This document shows, in pieces, positions 10,250 to 19,700 of a stretch of 38,301 nt of DNA (position 1 is its first letter; every line of letters starts with the position of its first letter). The stretch is from NCBI GenBank assembly GCA_027001645.1, contig JALTMP010000321.1, forward strand, positions 1-38,301. The letters run 5' to 3'. This stretch comes from Candidatus Heimdallarchaeota archaeon. GTDB taxonomy: Archaea; Asgardarchaeota; Heimdallarchaeia; Heimdallarchaeales; JAJRWK01. Under the pieces are notes generated by a model. That model saw only the letters and a program-made list of their open reading frames with translations, did no database searches and was not told where the DNA came from. Both the position numbers and the translations under genes were made by a program.

Positions 10250-11266
10250 ATGTCATCAAAGATTTTAGAAATTGAAGAAGTAGAAGAAGAAATTGTCGTT
10301 GGACGTGCCCCCTTCTTCACCAGGGAGCGAATCATATGGTTATTTTCAGGAATATTGGCGTTCACACTATTTCTGATCGGATTCATTGATTTTATCATGG
10401 ACACAAGAATAGTGAGATCTCCTTCAAACGAGGCTTTTCTTGGCTTTGCAACAACTTCCACAGGAAGTGAAGGCATCATTCCAAATGAACTCGGTCTAAC
10501 CATCAACGATTGGATCATTTTTGCAATAGTCGTTCTAGTTGCAATTCCCGGGATCATGATTTATGAAAGAGAATATCGTAGAGAACGGGCTATTGATAAA
10601 CAACTTCCATTTCTCCTTCGAGAGATTGCCGATGCTCAAAAAATTGGAATGAGCCTACCACGGGCAATTCAAGAAGCTGCCAAACGAGACTATGGCCCTA
10701 TTACGGAACCGCTTCGGAAACTAGCAGCGAAGATCTCTTGGGGGATTCCTTTTCCACAAGCAATGAGGCAATTCATGCAAGAAGTCGATACTCCTTTGTC
10801 TAGACGTGCAAACATTCTCATTTTAGAGGCAGAACGAGCAGGTGGGGACCTGGAGAAAATCTTTGAAGCGGCAGAACGCCATACCCAAGAGATTCTAAAT
10901 GTTGAGGAAGAAAGAATCGGTGCGATCCGTCCTTATCTTTACATTGTATATATCGCCTTTTTTGTCCTACTCGGTGTCATTATTGTTCTCTTCCAATCTT
11001 TCTTTGTTCCATTCAGTCAGAAGTCAATTAGTTTAGGTATCGGAACTGACTTGGGCACAATTTCTATTCCAATTGGCCCCTTCACCATCCTATTCATGTA
11101 CTTCGTTGCCATTGAAGGCTTCTTCAGTGGTCTGGTTGCCGGGAAAATGGCAAGTGGAACTATCAAACATGGATTGTTACATTCAGCGATTATGATGATT
11201 ACCGGATATATCGCCTATAAGGCGTTCATAACCTCAGACTTATTTGGCTTCACTTTACCCGTGTAA
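10250..11266 (+). CDS. T2SF-domain pilus platform protein 2 (TadB/TadC-like)
   Basis: LPFLLREIADAQKIGMSLPRAIQEAA...LILEAERAGGDLEKIFEAAE is T2SF-type; flanking TM helices. AAGGAGG precedes the start. Confidence 0.88.
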   Translation: MSSKILEIEEVEEEIVVGRAPFFTRERIIWLFSGILAFTLFLIGFIDFIMDTRIVRSPSNEAFLGFATTSTGSEGIIPNELGLTINDWIIFAIVVLVAIPGIMIYEREYRRERAIDKQLPFLLREIADAQKIGMSLPRAIQEAAKRDYGPITEPLRKLAAKISWGIPFPQAMRQFMQEVDTPLSRRANILILEAERAGGDLEKIFEAAERHTQEILNVEEERIGAIRPYLYIVYIAFFVLLGVIIVLFQSFFVPFSQKSISLGIGTDLGTISIPIGPFTILFMYFVAIEGFFSGLVAGKMASGTIKHGLLHSAIMMITGYIAYKAFITSDLFGFTLPV

Positions 11267-11279
11267 TGAAGGTGATAAT

Positions 11280-11687
11280 ATGGGAAAAATCGAAGATGAA
11301 GTAAAAATGCTCAAAGAACAAGTTGATTCCCTTAATCGAAAAATGGATCAGACAAATCACTACCTCATTCAAGTCATAAATCAATTGAAAGCGCTTATTG
11401 AAAAAGGCGGAGGAGCCGTTACTGGCGGCGGAGGCACAGTATCTGTTGATCTTGGTCCTATTGCAGAGCGAATCGATAATTTGGAGAAATCACTTATTCG
11501 AAAAGAAGACTTGAATGAATTAAAGGAAGCAATCAGACTTCTTGCCTCCGAAGAGAAAAAACAAGCCCAAGAAACAGTTGTAAGGCTAACATCCTTGTTT
11601 GAGCAGGGCTTAGAACTCATCAAGTTAGAAAACACGTTAGATGACGTGAAAAGCCTACTCGAGGAAGCTGTTCTCTCAGAAGAATAA
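11280..11687 (+). CDS. small coiled-coil protein of the pilus locus
   Basis: IEDEVKMLKEQVDSLNRKMDQ heptads, Gly-rich linker GGGAVTGGGGT, second helical half. ATG 11280 (GGTG upstream) avoids overlap with the preceding CDS. Confidence 0.75.
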   Translation: MGKIEDEVKMLKEQVDSLNRKMDQTNHYLIQVINQLKALIEKGGGAVTGGGGTVSVDLGPIAERIDNLEKSLIRKEDLNELKEAIRLLASEEKKQAQETVVRLTSLFEQGLELIKLENTLDDVKSLLEEAVLSEE

Positions 11688-11724
11688 ATAGCTGAAAGAA
11701 AATATATCCAAAAGGGCGGCAAAT

Positions 11725-12897
11725 ATGAAACAACACATCATGCACGACAAGCGCGGACAGGCACGAGGCATCGACTTAATGGCGGCCATGATTCTTTTTC
11801 TCCTTGTAATGACACAAATGACAGTGTTTACAATTCAGCAAATAAGCGACTCACGATCTCAGAGTGTTGCCCAGAGCCAAGAAAAAGCTGCGCTTGCTAT
11901 TGCTGAAGGCTTGTTGAGCACTCGAGGGAACCCCGAAAACTGGGAAACTTTGAATTCATTAACACTGCCCGCTGATTTCATTTTGGGACTTAAAAAAACT
12001 CGCCTAGGCGAGACGGATGCCGGAAAAATCGGTCGTCTATTTTTTGAAGCTCCGCCCAACTGGGCTCTTACTTATTCCACAATTACAATGAACGGTCAGC
12101 AAGTGTTTTCGGATTGGGACATAGCAATACGTTTTCTTTCCCCAGTTCAAGTTGAAGTAACTTCTGCAAGTTTTCCAAATGGTGCTTCGACAACCATTAA
12201 CGTTGCAGGAACTGCTTCTCTTTCTGGACAGCCCTTGGCTGGACAAACAATACAATTGATCGCACTTGGTTCACCTGGCTTGCCACAAGCAGTTCTTACT
12301 TCAACAGTCACCACTACGGCCACGGGAGATTTCACGGCTACACTCACATCTGCGGCACAAGACAAGTACATTGTTATTGCTTTCACAGAATACACTCCCC
12401 AGCTTCAAGGCTTTGACTTTGTTGCAGTAACCCGTCCCAACGGTGTGGCAACTCCTCCGACAGAAGTCAGAAGCATAGTCACAAACTCGCTAAATAATAC
12501 TGGAGATCCGTTTCCATACGCAACTTCTATTGTTGATGATGCCGTTGCGGGAGTAAATGTAATGTCGCATATTACTATTTATCAAAATGAGACAGCACTT
12601 CTCTCAAGGGATTACACGGGAACATTTATTGCTGCTGCCTCTGAATGGAGAGGCGAGTTTCCCATCCCTAATGTTGGGCTAGTTATTGTTGTCAATCTGG
12701 GTAGAAATGTAGACACAGTCGGGGGAACCGACGAAATCCTTTCGTATTCCGTTCGTTCTTTTCCACAACCAATAGACGATCGCCATTTAACCCCCCTATT
12801 ACCAGCAGTAACAAGTCTTTCAGAGTTTACCTTCACTAGAACAATAGTGAGCAGAGGAATTCTGCTCTACATGGAGGTTAAAATATGGGAAAAATAA
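11725..12897 (+). CDS. pseudopilin-like secreted protein
   Basis: N-terminus HDKRGQARGIDLMAAMILFLLVMTQMTVF: basic leader, RG/Q site, hydrophobic helix; then EKAALAIAEGLLSTRGNPENWE. Confidence 0.75.
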   Translation: MKQHIMHDKRGQARGIDLMAAMILFLLVMTQMTVFTIQQISDSRSQSVAQSQEKAALAIAEGLLSTRGNPENWETLNSLTLPADFILGLKKTRLGETDAGKIGRLFFEAPPNWALTYSTITMNGQQVFSDWDIAIRFLSPVQVEVTSASFPNGASTTINVAGTASLSGQPLAGQTIQLIALGSPGLPQAVLTSTVTTTATGDFTATLTSAAQDKYIVIAFTEYTPQLQGFDFVAVTRPNGVATPPTEVRSIVTNSLNNTGDPFPYATSIVDDAVAGVNVMSHITIYQNETALLSRDYTGTFIAAASEWRGEFPIPNVGLVIVVNLGRNVDTVGGTDEILSYSVRSFPQPIDDRHLTPLLPAVTSLSEFTFTRTIVSRGILLYMEVKIWEK

Positions 12898-13352
12898 ATT
12901 CAAAGGGACAACTCTTCGTTGTCGAGGTACTAATCTCGGTGTCACTTTTGCTTTTGCTCACAACTCTTGTATATCAAGCAAGAGTCAATATCACCTCGGT
13001 CAATAACGATGTAGTTGATCCCACTGAAGACGTTTATGCTGCTATAACAAGTCTTAGATCTACCTACGATCTTGATCAATACATTTCCGATGCGGCGGTG
13101 AGTCCGAGCGGATTGACTGAAGATCATCCCTCCAAGCTATTAGTAAAACGAACTATTCAAGCAGCTCTAGGGCCCAAGTACCTATTTAGGCTAACACTGC
13201 TCGATCGGAGCACTTCCTCAATAATCGACATTGCTAATGCCGGAATAGTTCCTCCAGGAACCGCCGTTTTATCATTCATCACTTACAATGTATTTACGGT
13301 CTTTCAACAAAGCGCAGAATACACCATCACTATTACCGCATGGAGTGTGTGA
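12885..13352 (+). CDS. pseudopilin-like protein
   Basis: MGKINSKGQLFVVEVLISVSLLLLLTTLVYQ: class III-type signal. GGAGGT upstream; overlaps the preceding CDS by 13 nt. Confidence 0.75.
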   Translation: MGKINSKGQLFVVEVLISVSLLLLLTTLVYQARVNITSVNNDVVDPTEDVYAAITSLRSTYDLDQYISDAAVSPSGLTEDHPSKLLVKRTIQAALGPKYLFRLTLLDRSTSSIIDIANAGIVPPGTAVLSFITYNVFTVFQQSAEYTITITAWSV

Positions 13353-13356
13353 GAGC

Positions 13357-14019
13357 ATGAGAACGAACAAAAGAGGCCAGATCTTTCTCGTTATTACTAT
13401 GGTTGTGCTCCTGTACTCCATGTCCATTGCTTTCACACTCCTCTCTGTCCAGCTAGAATCGAATCGGGACACAAACCCAAATGCACAATCCTCTCTCCTC
13501 CGAATCGACAATGTTATCTCAGAAGTCCACATGATCAGCCAAGTAGTTCTTGGAGAATTCACTCAAACCCCTATTGCCCCTAATGTTGCGGAACTTAGAC
13601 TACAAGGTCTCCTCCAGAATGTTGAAACTGCATTTAATGAACAGGGCTTCTTCTTATTATTGGAGGAAACCGCCTTCGGAGCTCAACGTGCAGTTCCTAC
13701 AGATCAATCCCCGGAGGCCAACATTACGTTCCTTCTTTCCATAAACTATGAAAGTGCTGGACGCAATGTTAGTATTTCTACTCAAATTCTTGTAGGCATG
13801 CGGATTCAATTTAATGCCCCAACAGCACCGACACAAGCCTTTATTTCCCTTATCCTCTCAAATCAGATTCTACCTGTGCCCTACGCAGACACAACGGGTT
13901 CAGACGCTATTGCAATCTCACTTGGTAACGGCGTTTACGACATTTCAGCTTTTGCAACCGGGCAAAACTTTCAAGCAATCAGTCCAACAGGTATCTCTGT
14001 AACAGCAACCATACCTTGA
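13357..14019 (+). CDS. pseudopilin-like protein
   Basis: MRTNKRGQIFLVITMVVLLYSMSIAFTLL: KRG/Q plus hydrophobic helix. ATG 13357 lies 4 nt after the upstream stop; the tracker start (13288) overlaps the upstream gene. Confidence 0.75.
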   Translation: MRTNKRGQIFLVITMVVLLYSMSIAFTLLSVQLESNRDTNPNAQSSLLRIDNVISEVHMISQVVLGEFTQTPIAPNVAELRLQGLLQNVETAFNEQGFFLLLEETAFGAQRAVPTDQSPEANITFLLSINYESAGRNVSISTQILVGMRIQFNAPTAPTQAFISLILSNQILPVPYADTTGSDAIAISLGNGVYDISAFATGQNFQAISPTGISVTATIP

Positions 14020-14201
14020 ATCGTTCTAGCGTTTACGTCTCACTTACTCCTCTCTTCACACAATTGCAAATGTGTTCTGAAACAATTTGAGGACATGGAT
14101 AAAAAAACCTAAAACCAAGTAATGAAAGCAACATATGGAGGCAGTGGTAATTGAGCCAGACACCGCATTATGGATTCTTTCCAATACTAAAATTAAACCA
14201 A

Positions 14202-14471
14202 ATGGAGCCAAGAGAAAAAATTAACACAATCAAGCTTCATCTTTCAATTGTCGCCGGAATAATTACTGGATTGATCCCAGTTCCGCTAGAGTGGAGCGGA
14301 TGGTTTGGCTTGTTGATGCTCATCGGCTTTCATTATTTCTCTTCATTTATCCTCAGAAAAAAATACCTGCCAAATGAAACAACTGGCACAGTTATCAAGC
14401 TCAGTATGATTACAAGTACACTAATGTTCCTATTCTTCTGGACCTTCACATGGAATTTAGTCGTGTTCTAA
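14202..14471 (+). CDS. EMC6/Rab5-interacting-protein (RAB5IF) family-like small membrane protein
   Basis: MEPREKINTIKLHLSIVAGIITGLIPVPLEWSGWFGLLMLIGFHYFSSFILRKKYL...ITSTLMFLFFWTFTWNLVVF. Its C-terminal FWTF motif and spacing resemble human EMC6 ...VLFWTFLYGMVHVY and RAB5IF ...GVLPLRGFLGIAGF...WIIFYTAIHYD (compared from memory). The tracker start is TTG 14151. Confidence 0.65.
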   Translation: MEPREKINTIKLHLSIVAGIITGLIPVPLEWSGWFGLLMLIGFHYFSSFILRKKYLPNETTGTVIKLSMITSTLMFLFFWTFTWNLVVF

Positions 14472-14528
14472 GGTCCTCTGTTCCTTCAGACACTTCTTTT
14501 TCTAAACAAGAAAACTCTCTTACCAATC

Positions 14529-14972
14529 CTACTGGTATCCAATAATAAGGTCAAGGCGTTTCCAAAACTCCGCATTGCGCGTATTAGCAATCGTTTCTTT
14601 AATCTCCCCGGGAGACATTTTTTCAGCATCATTTCTGGCCCAGTAACCAATAGCTGTTGTAGCATCGTGTTTGACTTTGAGTAATATCCCTCCAGATCTT
14701 CCATCCTTCCTTATGAATAATAAGAGCCAAAAAACGCCTTCAAGCAAGTCTCTACCCTTTTTTGAGCTTTTTTCTACCCTTTTAATGTTGCGAAAAATAT
14801 GTACGGGAACCAATTGTTCTCGATAAGAGTTGAGAAGCGTTTTAAGCATCTCGCTGTCAACTTGGATGGGAGAATCCAGCATTTCAAATTCTAAAATTAC
14901 ATCATCCATCTTTTTGGAAGATTCTCCTTCGAGAAAGACAAGCACTTTTTCTTTCGTCTCATTATTGTTCAT
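14529..14972 (-). CDS. hypothetical soluble protein
   Basis: 147 aa ORF with a 4-nt overlap with the upstream minus-strand CDS; no family recognised. Confidence 0.55.
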   Translation of the reverse strand: MNNNETKEKVLVFLEGESSKKMDDVILEFEMLDSPIQVDSEMLKTLLNSYREQLVPVHIFRNIKRVEKSSKKGRDLLEGVFWLLLFIRKDGRSGGILLKVKHDATTAIGYWARNDAEKMSPGEIKETIANTRNAEFWKRLDLIIGYQ

Positions 14973-15658
14973 AAGAACGCCTCTCCTAGTACAATAGGAA
15001 TGTTTTCCAAATTAAGTGCTTCCACCAAAGGTTTAACATGACCAAAATGAGCATACCTATACAACGTTAGCCGTTTCTTCTTCTTTGTTCTCTCTTGAAG
15101 CTGATCAAAGCTAGTTACAATTCTAAGTGCGCCTTCCTCCCCCGAATCTATATCTGGGCTTCCAGATTCTTGCTTTCTGCTACTTTTCTTAAATCTCTTC
15201 AAATATGGAGTGTATGTTTCTGCAGGGATCAATTCAACTTGCATTATAGTGCTCTTCAAATAGCTCACGGGCTTTTGAGGTGGGGGGACAATCGCATAAT
15301 CAGCTAGGCTTGTTGCGAGACTGGCACTTCCCAGACTGGCAAGCGCTCCTGGAACGCTTCCAATGGCGAACCCTATGACTGCAGGAGCCGTTTTTTTCAA
15401 GATCGCTCCTATTCTAGTTTTGACGTCTCCAGAAACGAAATATGTTTCTGGCAACCATTGAATTCCCTCACCTCGAACACAAGCAATTACCCCATCGAGC
15501 ATGGGAGCTAAACTGACGTCATGAAGCTCAACACCCAGTCCTTCAACAGCGTGAAGAACCCAGTCTTCAAAGTTATCGAGAGAAATTGTTGGAAGGCTTT
15601 CCAGTCCTGCTTTATTTTTTCCCTTTGGCTGCTGTCTTCCTCTTCGAAACCATCGCAT
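14969..15658 (-). CDS. hypothetical protein with a central Gly/Ala-rich hydrophobic segment
   Basis: 229 aa; APAVIGFAIGSVPGALASLGSASLATSLADYAIV hydrophobic stretch; no family recognised. N-terminus uncertain. Confidence 0.55.
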   Translation of the reverse strand: MRWFRRGRQQPKGKNKAGLESLPTISLDNFEDWVLHAVEGLGVELHDVSLAPMLDGVIACVRGEGIQWLPETYFVSGDVKTRIGAILKKTAPAVIGFAIGSVPGALASLGSASLATSLADYAIVPPPQKPVSYLKSTIMQVELIPAETYTPYLKRFKKSSRKQESGSPDIDSGEEGALRIVTSFDQLQERTKKKKRLTLYRYAHFGHVKPLVEALNLENIPIVLGEAFL

Positions 15659-15779
15659 GGGCTTTCATTTTTCTCTTGGTTGCTGAGCATAAAAAACCTT
15701 GAGCAATCTCTTTTCTACCGTTGCCGGTAATCAAATACCTTCAATGTTTTCCCCATGGTCTCAGATTGCCCTAAGCTGT

Positions 15780-16493
15780 TCAGAATAACAAATATCCCAT
15801 TATTGCAACTGACCATGGTAGAACGATGTTGTCAACAAATGATGTGCTGAGTGCTTCGAGCATCGTAACAATAGCAGATATCAGAACAATCAAAAGAACC
15901 GTCCTAAAGTCGCCAAGGGGGATTTGGGAAATCAGAAACGCTAGCATTATTCCTAGCGCAGCTCCAAGAAATACTCCAACAGATCCCTCAATTGACTTGT
16001 AGCGTGGTTTGCTGGACAGCAAAGACATGGGTGAAACATACTTGTGTTTTCCAAAGGGTCTTCCTACAAACTCGCCAAATCCGTCTGCAATCGCAAGGAC
16101 AAAAATTCCAGCGAGGAACCAAACAAGGTTTTCCCGCTGAAAAACGAAGTATAACGCTAATAGTGAGGCAGAGGTAAGAGCAACTGTGACAAAGGTCTCG
16201 AGGCGTGTCTCTCCCTCTCTTGTGGATTTAATCAATAAGAATTGGAGAAGGCGAATAGGAGGAAGCGAGAATATTGCAAGAAGTATCAAGAAGATCGTGA
16301 GGGCTTGAATAACTTTCCATGGTTCAACTAAGAGCCCAATGAAAACCCCTATCATGATATTTCCAATCGAATGGATAGTTTTTCTCATAAACCACTGGGG
16401 GAGTTTCTTGTTAGAATCGATGAGATACAGTGTGAAAAATAGGACATACGCAAGTGCAGATGGTGCGAGAAGCAACACGTACTCGGGTGGCAT
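15780..16493 (-). CDS. dolichol kinase / phytol kinase-like (CTP-transferase family) integral membrane protein
   Basis: RKTIHSIGN, ADGFGEFVGRPFGKHKY...KSIEGSVGVFLGA, TMLEALSTSFVDNIVLP are typical of the SEC59/VTE5 family. Confidence 0.82.
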   Translation of the reverse strand: MPPEYVLLLAPSALAYVLFFTLYLIDSNKKLPQWFMRKTIHSIGNIMIGVFIGLLVEPWKVIQALTIFLILLAIFSLPPIRLLQFLLIKSTREGETRLETFVTVALTSASLLALYFVFQRENLVWFLAGIFVLAIADGFGEFVGRPFGKHKYVSPMSLLSSKPRYKSIEGSVGVFLGAALGIMLAFLISQIPLGDFRTVLLIVLISAIVTMLEALSTSFVDNIVLPWSVAIMGYLLF

Positions 16494-16670
16494 ACTTAAT
16501 TCCTCTGGAAAGCAACAATCAACATTGATATCATCTTATCCCCCCTACAAAAATGCACCTATAATTCTTGAACTCAGACTAAAGGACTCTTGGGTTGGTT
16601 TGAGGTCTTTCAACAAGTGCTGAGATTTCCAGATTCACTTTCTCACAATTGCTTGTATAGAGTTATGAGA

Positions 16671-16682
16671 GCCTATAAATAA
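16671..16682 (+). promoter_or_regulatory. archaeal TATA box of the surface-protein gene
   Basis: GCCTATAAATAA, about 55 nt upstream of ATG 16733, with a GGTGA ribosome-binding site at 16720-16724. Confidence 0.65.
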
Positions 16683-16732
16683 GAGAACAAACATCAGTAG
16701 ATACAAGAAACCTATTTTAGGTGATCGAAGTT

Positions 16733-19700
16733 ATGAGAAAAAACGTACTCGCTCTGAGTCTTGCTTTTCTCACTATCGCGCTCATGGTGAGCCAAACGTC
16801 CGTCCAAGGGGCGTTGCTCTCGCCAATCGATAGTTGGGGAACTCAAGCTCTAGATACCTCCCGCAAATCCGAATTCTTAACGGTAATCGCGGGAATCGAT
16901 GACGCCGCTCTCGTACAGATCTCCACCTTCGGAGCTCTGGCAGAGAGCGATTACCCGATTACAATCGGGAGTGAATTAAGCTCCGCACTAGCCTGGACAT
17001 TCTACGTGGTCGATCAGTCTGATTATGCATCCTACCTGGTAAGAAAACCACTAGAGGCTCCTGACGGTGCAGTGCTTGCCATTGTATATCCAAACATTGC
17101 TGGCACGAAAGCAATGGCTCTACAAGCAGCATCCCTCTTCGAAGCCGAATACTCCATTACGTTATACCCCATGGGTGTGTTTGAAAGTCCCAGCCAGAAA
17201 GTATACATGTTCGTAGGAGGAGATGCAAGCACATTAATGGGATCCATGCTTGACGACGTAATTGGTTTTGGATCATCTGGCTTTAACGGTCTTGTTGACA
17301 AGACCACTGTTTCAAATGCACCTGTTAAGGCAGCCGGTTATGGAGCCATCAGCATTAACATGGGAATGGGCCCAGCCAAAAAAGTCTCATTCCAAGGCGT
17401 AATGTACGTGGATGCAAATGCAATCACAGGAACTGGCACCGACGCCGATCCTTTCGTGCTTTCCACACAGTCACTGTTTGGCCAAGCCATTAGCCCCCGA
17501 ACAGATTCTTTCCTTAGCAGAGTTCGGTTTAACTTCCCTTACGTTATCAGCGTTGTTCCAAATGGGATCATTCCTGCACAAACAACGAATCCCGTCCCAC
17601 AACTTACTGGAAGCTTCATTTGGGATCTCAAACATCCCAATAATGCGTTGTCGCTGGGCTCCCAAGCAGACATGAAAGTTATCTTCACCGTACCAGCAAA
17701 TGGCATTTCTCAATTCCCAATGGTGAGAGGCAATCTCTTCATAGATAATTCCAAGCTAAACGTAGACAACACCCTGGATGTCAACGTGGTTCTTGAGAAC
17801 CTCGGAAATGCAGAAGCCAAAAACATCGAAGTTGCCCACCCGCTTGGTGACGCTCTTTCATTCTTAGTATCCCAGGACATCAAAGCAAGGGTGCTCAAGC
17901 AAGGAGTTGGTTTCGACACGGGAGTTGTGAACGCAAATCTCAGTCTAAGAGTTGATCTTAGTGGAACTGGCACAATTTATGACAACAGCATTCTGTTTGA
18001 ACAAATAATGATTCAAATGATGGGCTGGTATGTGAACACAACCGATTCCTCAGTACTTGATTGGGACTTCGGTAATGGACAACAGAATGTTTTGACAATT
18101 TCGTTATCAACTGGTGGAACCTTATCATTTACACTCTTATCAAATGGAGGTATGCCTACATTTGTCGTTAATGCGATCAGTTCCGCTTTGTCTGATGTTT
18201 TTAGTGGATACTCACCTTCGCTTACTGATATCCTTTCTGGAGACATCTTTGGCGGCCGAGGTGCGGAAATGTTCTTTTCTACTGTCAACTCAACTTACTG
18301 GGCAATTCAGAATCAATACTATGAAGAGAAATCATTCTTCAATCTGGATGCTGGCAACTTCACGGTTGAAACCACGACAATTGCTCCCGGAACTCCCTAC
18401 GAACGTGATGAAGTCGTCTTGCGTGCAAGTGTTGCTTCACTCGCCCCTGGGGAGAACGTAACCCTCAACTGGAAGCTTACTGATGTTCCTGGAAGCATTG
18501 ATCGTTTTGTTCTTCCAGAAGTTTCTGCTGCGACCTACTTCCAACCAACCTCCGGCGGTGGTGGTTACAACGCTACATTCGTTAAAATCGCTGGAGGAGA
18601 TTATGGCGCAGACGACTTATTCCGCTATGTTTTCTATCATGTTGGCTTTTCTGGAAGATTCGCAACCCTTCCCGCAGTTCCAGATGACATGAAACTGTGG
18701 ATGCCCGAAACGGACGTCGAAGCACAGCTCAGTGTCGGAGGAGTGTTTAGTTACGAAGATGCTAACGGCTTTGGTTACTTTGGGTTGACTAATGGCGTGA
18801 ACTTCCAATATGGTGACGATGAAGCCGTCCTCGTAACCAAACTCCAAGCCAATGGAACAATCTTCAACCCTGGAGATGGAGTCAAGTTTACTGCTGAAAT
18901 CGAAAACACAGGAGATGCAGCAGCCAGCGATGTTACCGTTTACTTCTATCATGCACAACTGGACCGTGGATGGAGGCTACGAAGAATCAGCCTCATGGGC
19001 TCCGTAACCGCTCCTGACATCACCGCTGGAGGAACCGCAACCGTTGAATTCGAAACCGTCGCTAATTCCTACCTTGGATTCCATCCCGTATTTGCAGTGG
19101 TTGAATTCACTTCTGAGGCCGGCCAACCCGCCAAGGAAATTGTCAACTTTGCCAATACAAGCGATCCGCTTTACTGGGCAGACGGTGGAGAAACAAAGCA
19201 ATTCACCATTAGCAACTTGATCGGTGGCTTGCTTCAAGGAACCGGTGGGAGACAGCCTGCCTTCCCACAACCCAACATCGTTCAAGAAACACAAGTAAGC
19301 GAAGTCGACACTGATACCAACCAATTTACTTACACAATAACTGTACGAAATGATGGTGATGCCGCAAGCAACGTTACTATTGTTCAGTACTTCAACCAGA
19401 CGGAAGTCTCCTTCGTTTCAGCAACAGTATCTGGAGGTGGAACTGGCTCAGTAGACACTTCCGAAGCCATGTACCGATACGAAACTGATCAGATCCTTCT
19501 TGAACCAGGAGACTCAGTAACTGTAACAATCACCTTCGAGCTACTCGTTTCTTATGACATAGTCTTGCCTCCCGTCATCGTGGTCTACACAAGTTTGTAT
19601 GAAAGCGAACTTGGAGACCGACCAGTCACTGGTCTACCCGGCTTCAAGTCTGGAGGCGGTGGTGGCACGGGATTACTCGGCCTTAACGCTGAAGCGGCTG

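Noticed and set aside
9964-10557. 197-aa minus-strand ORF
   Set aside because: Antisense to both T2SF genes; Ser/Ile/Thr-biased composition of a shadow frame and no recognisable domain.
6172-14019. Archaellum (arl/fla) operon interpretation
   Set aside because: No ArlH-like gene, no archaellin run, and the platform protein is split into two; a Tad/Epd-like pilus fits better.
18617-19324. 113- and 115-aa minus-strand ORFs
   Set aside because: Antisense to the surface-protein gene, which has a clear signal peptide, modules and terminator on the + strand.
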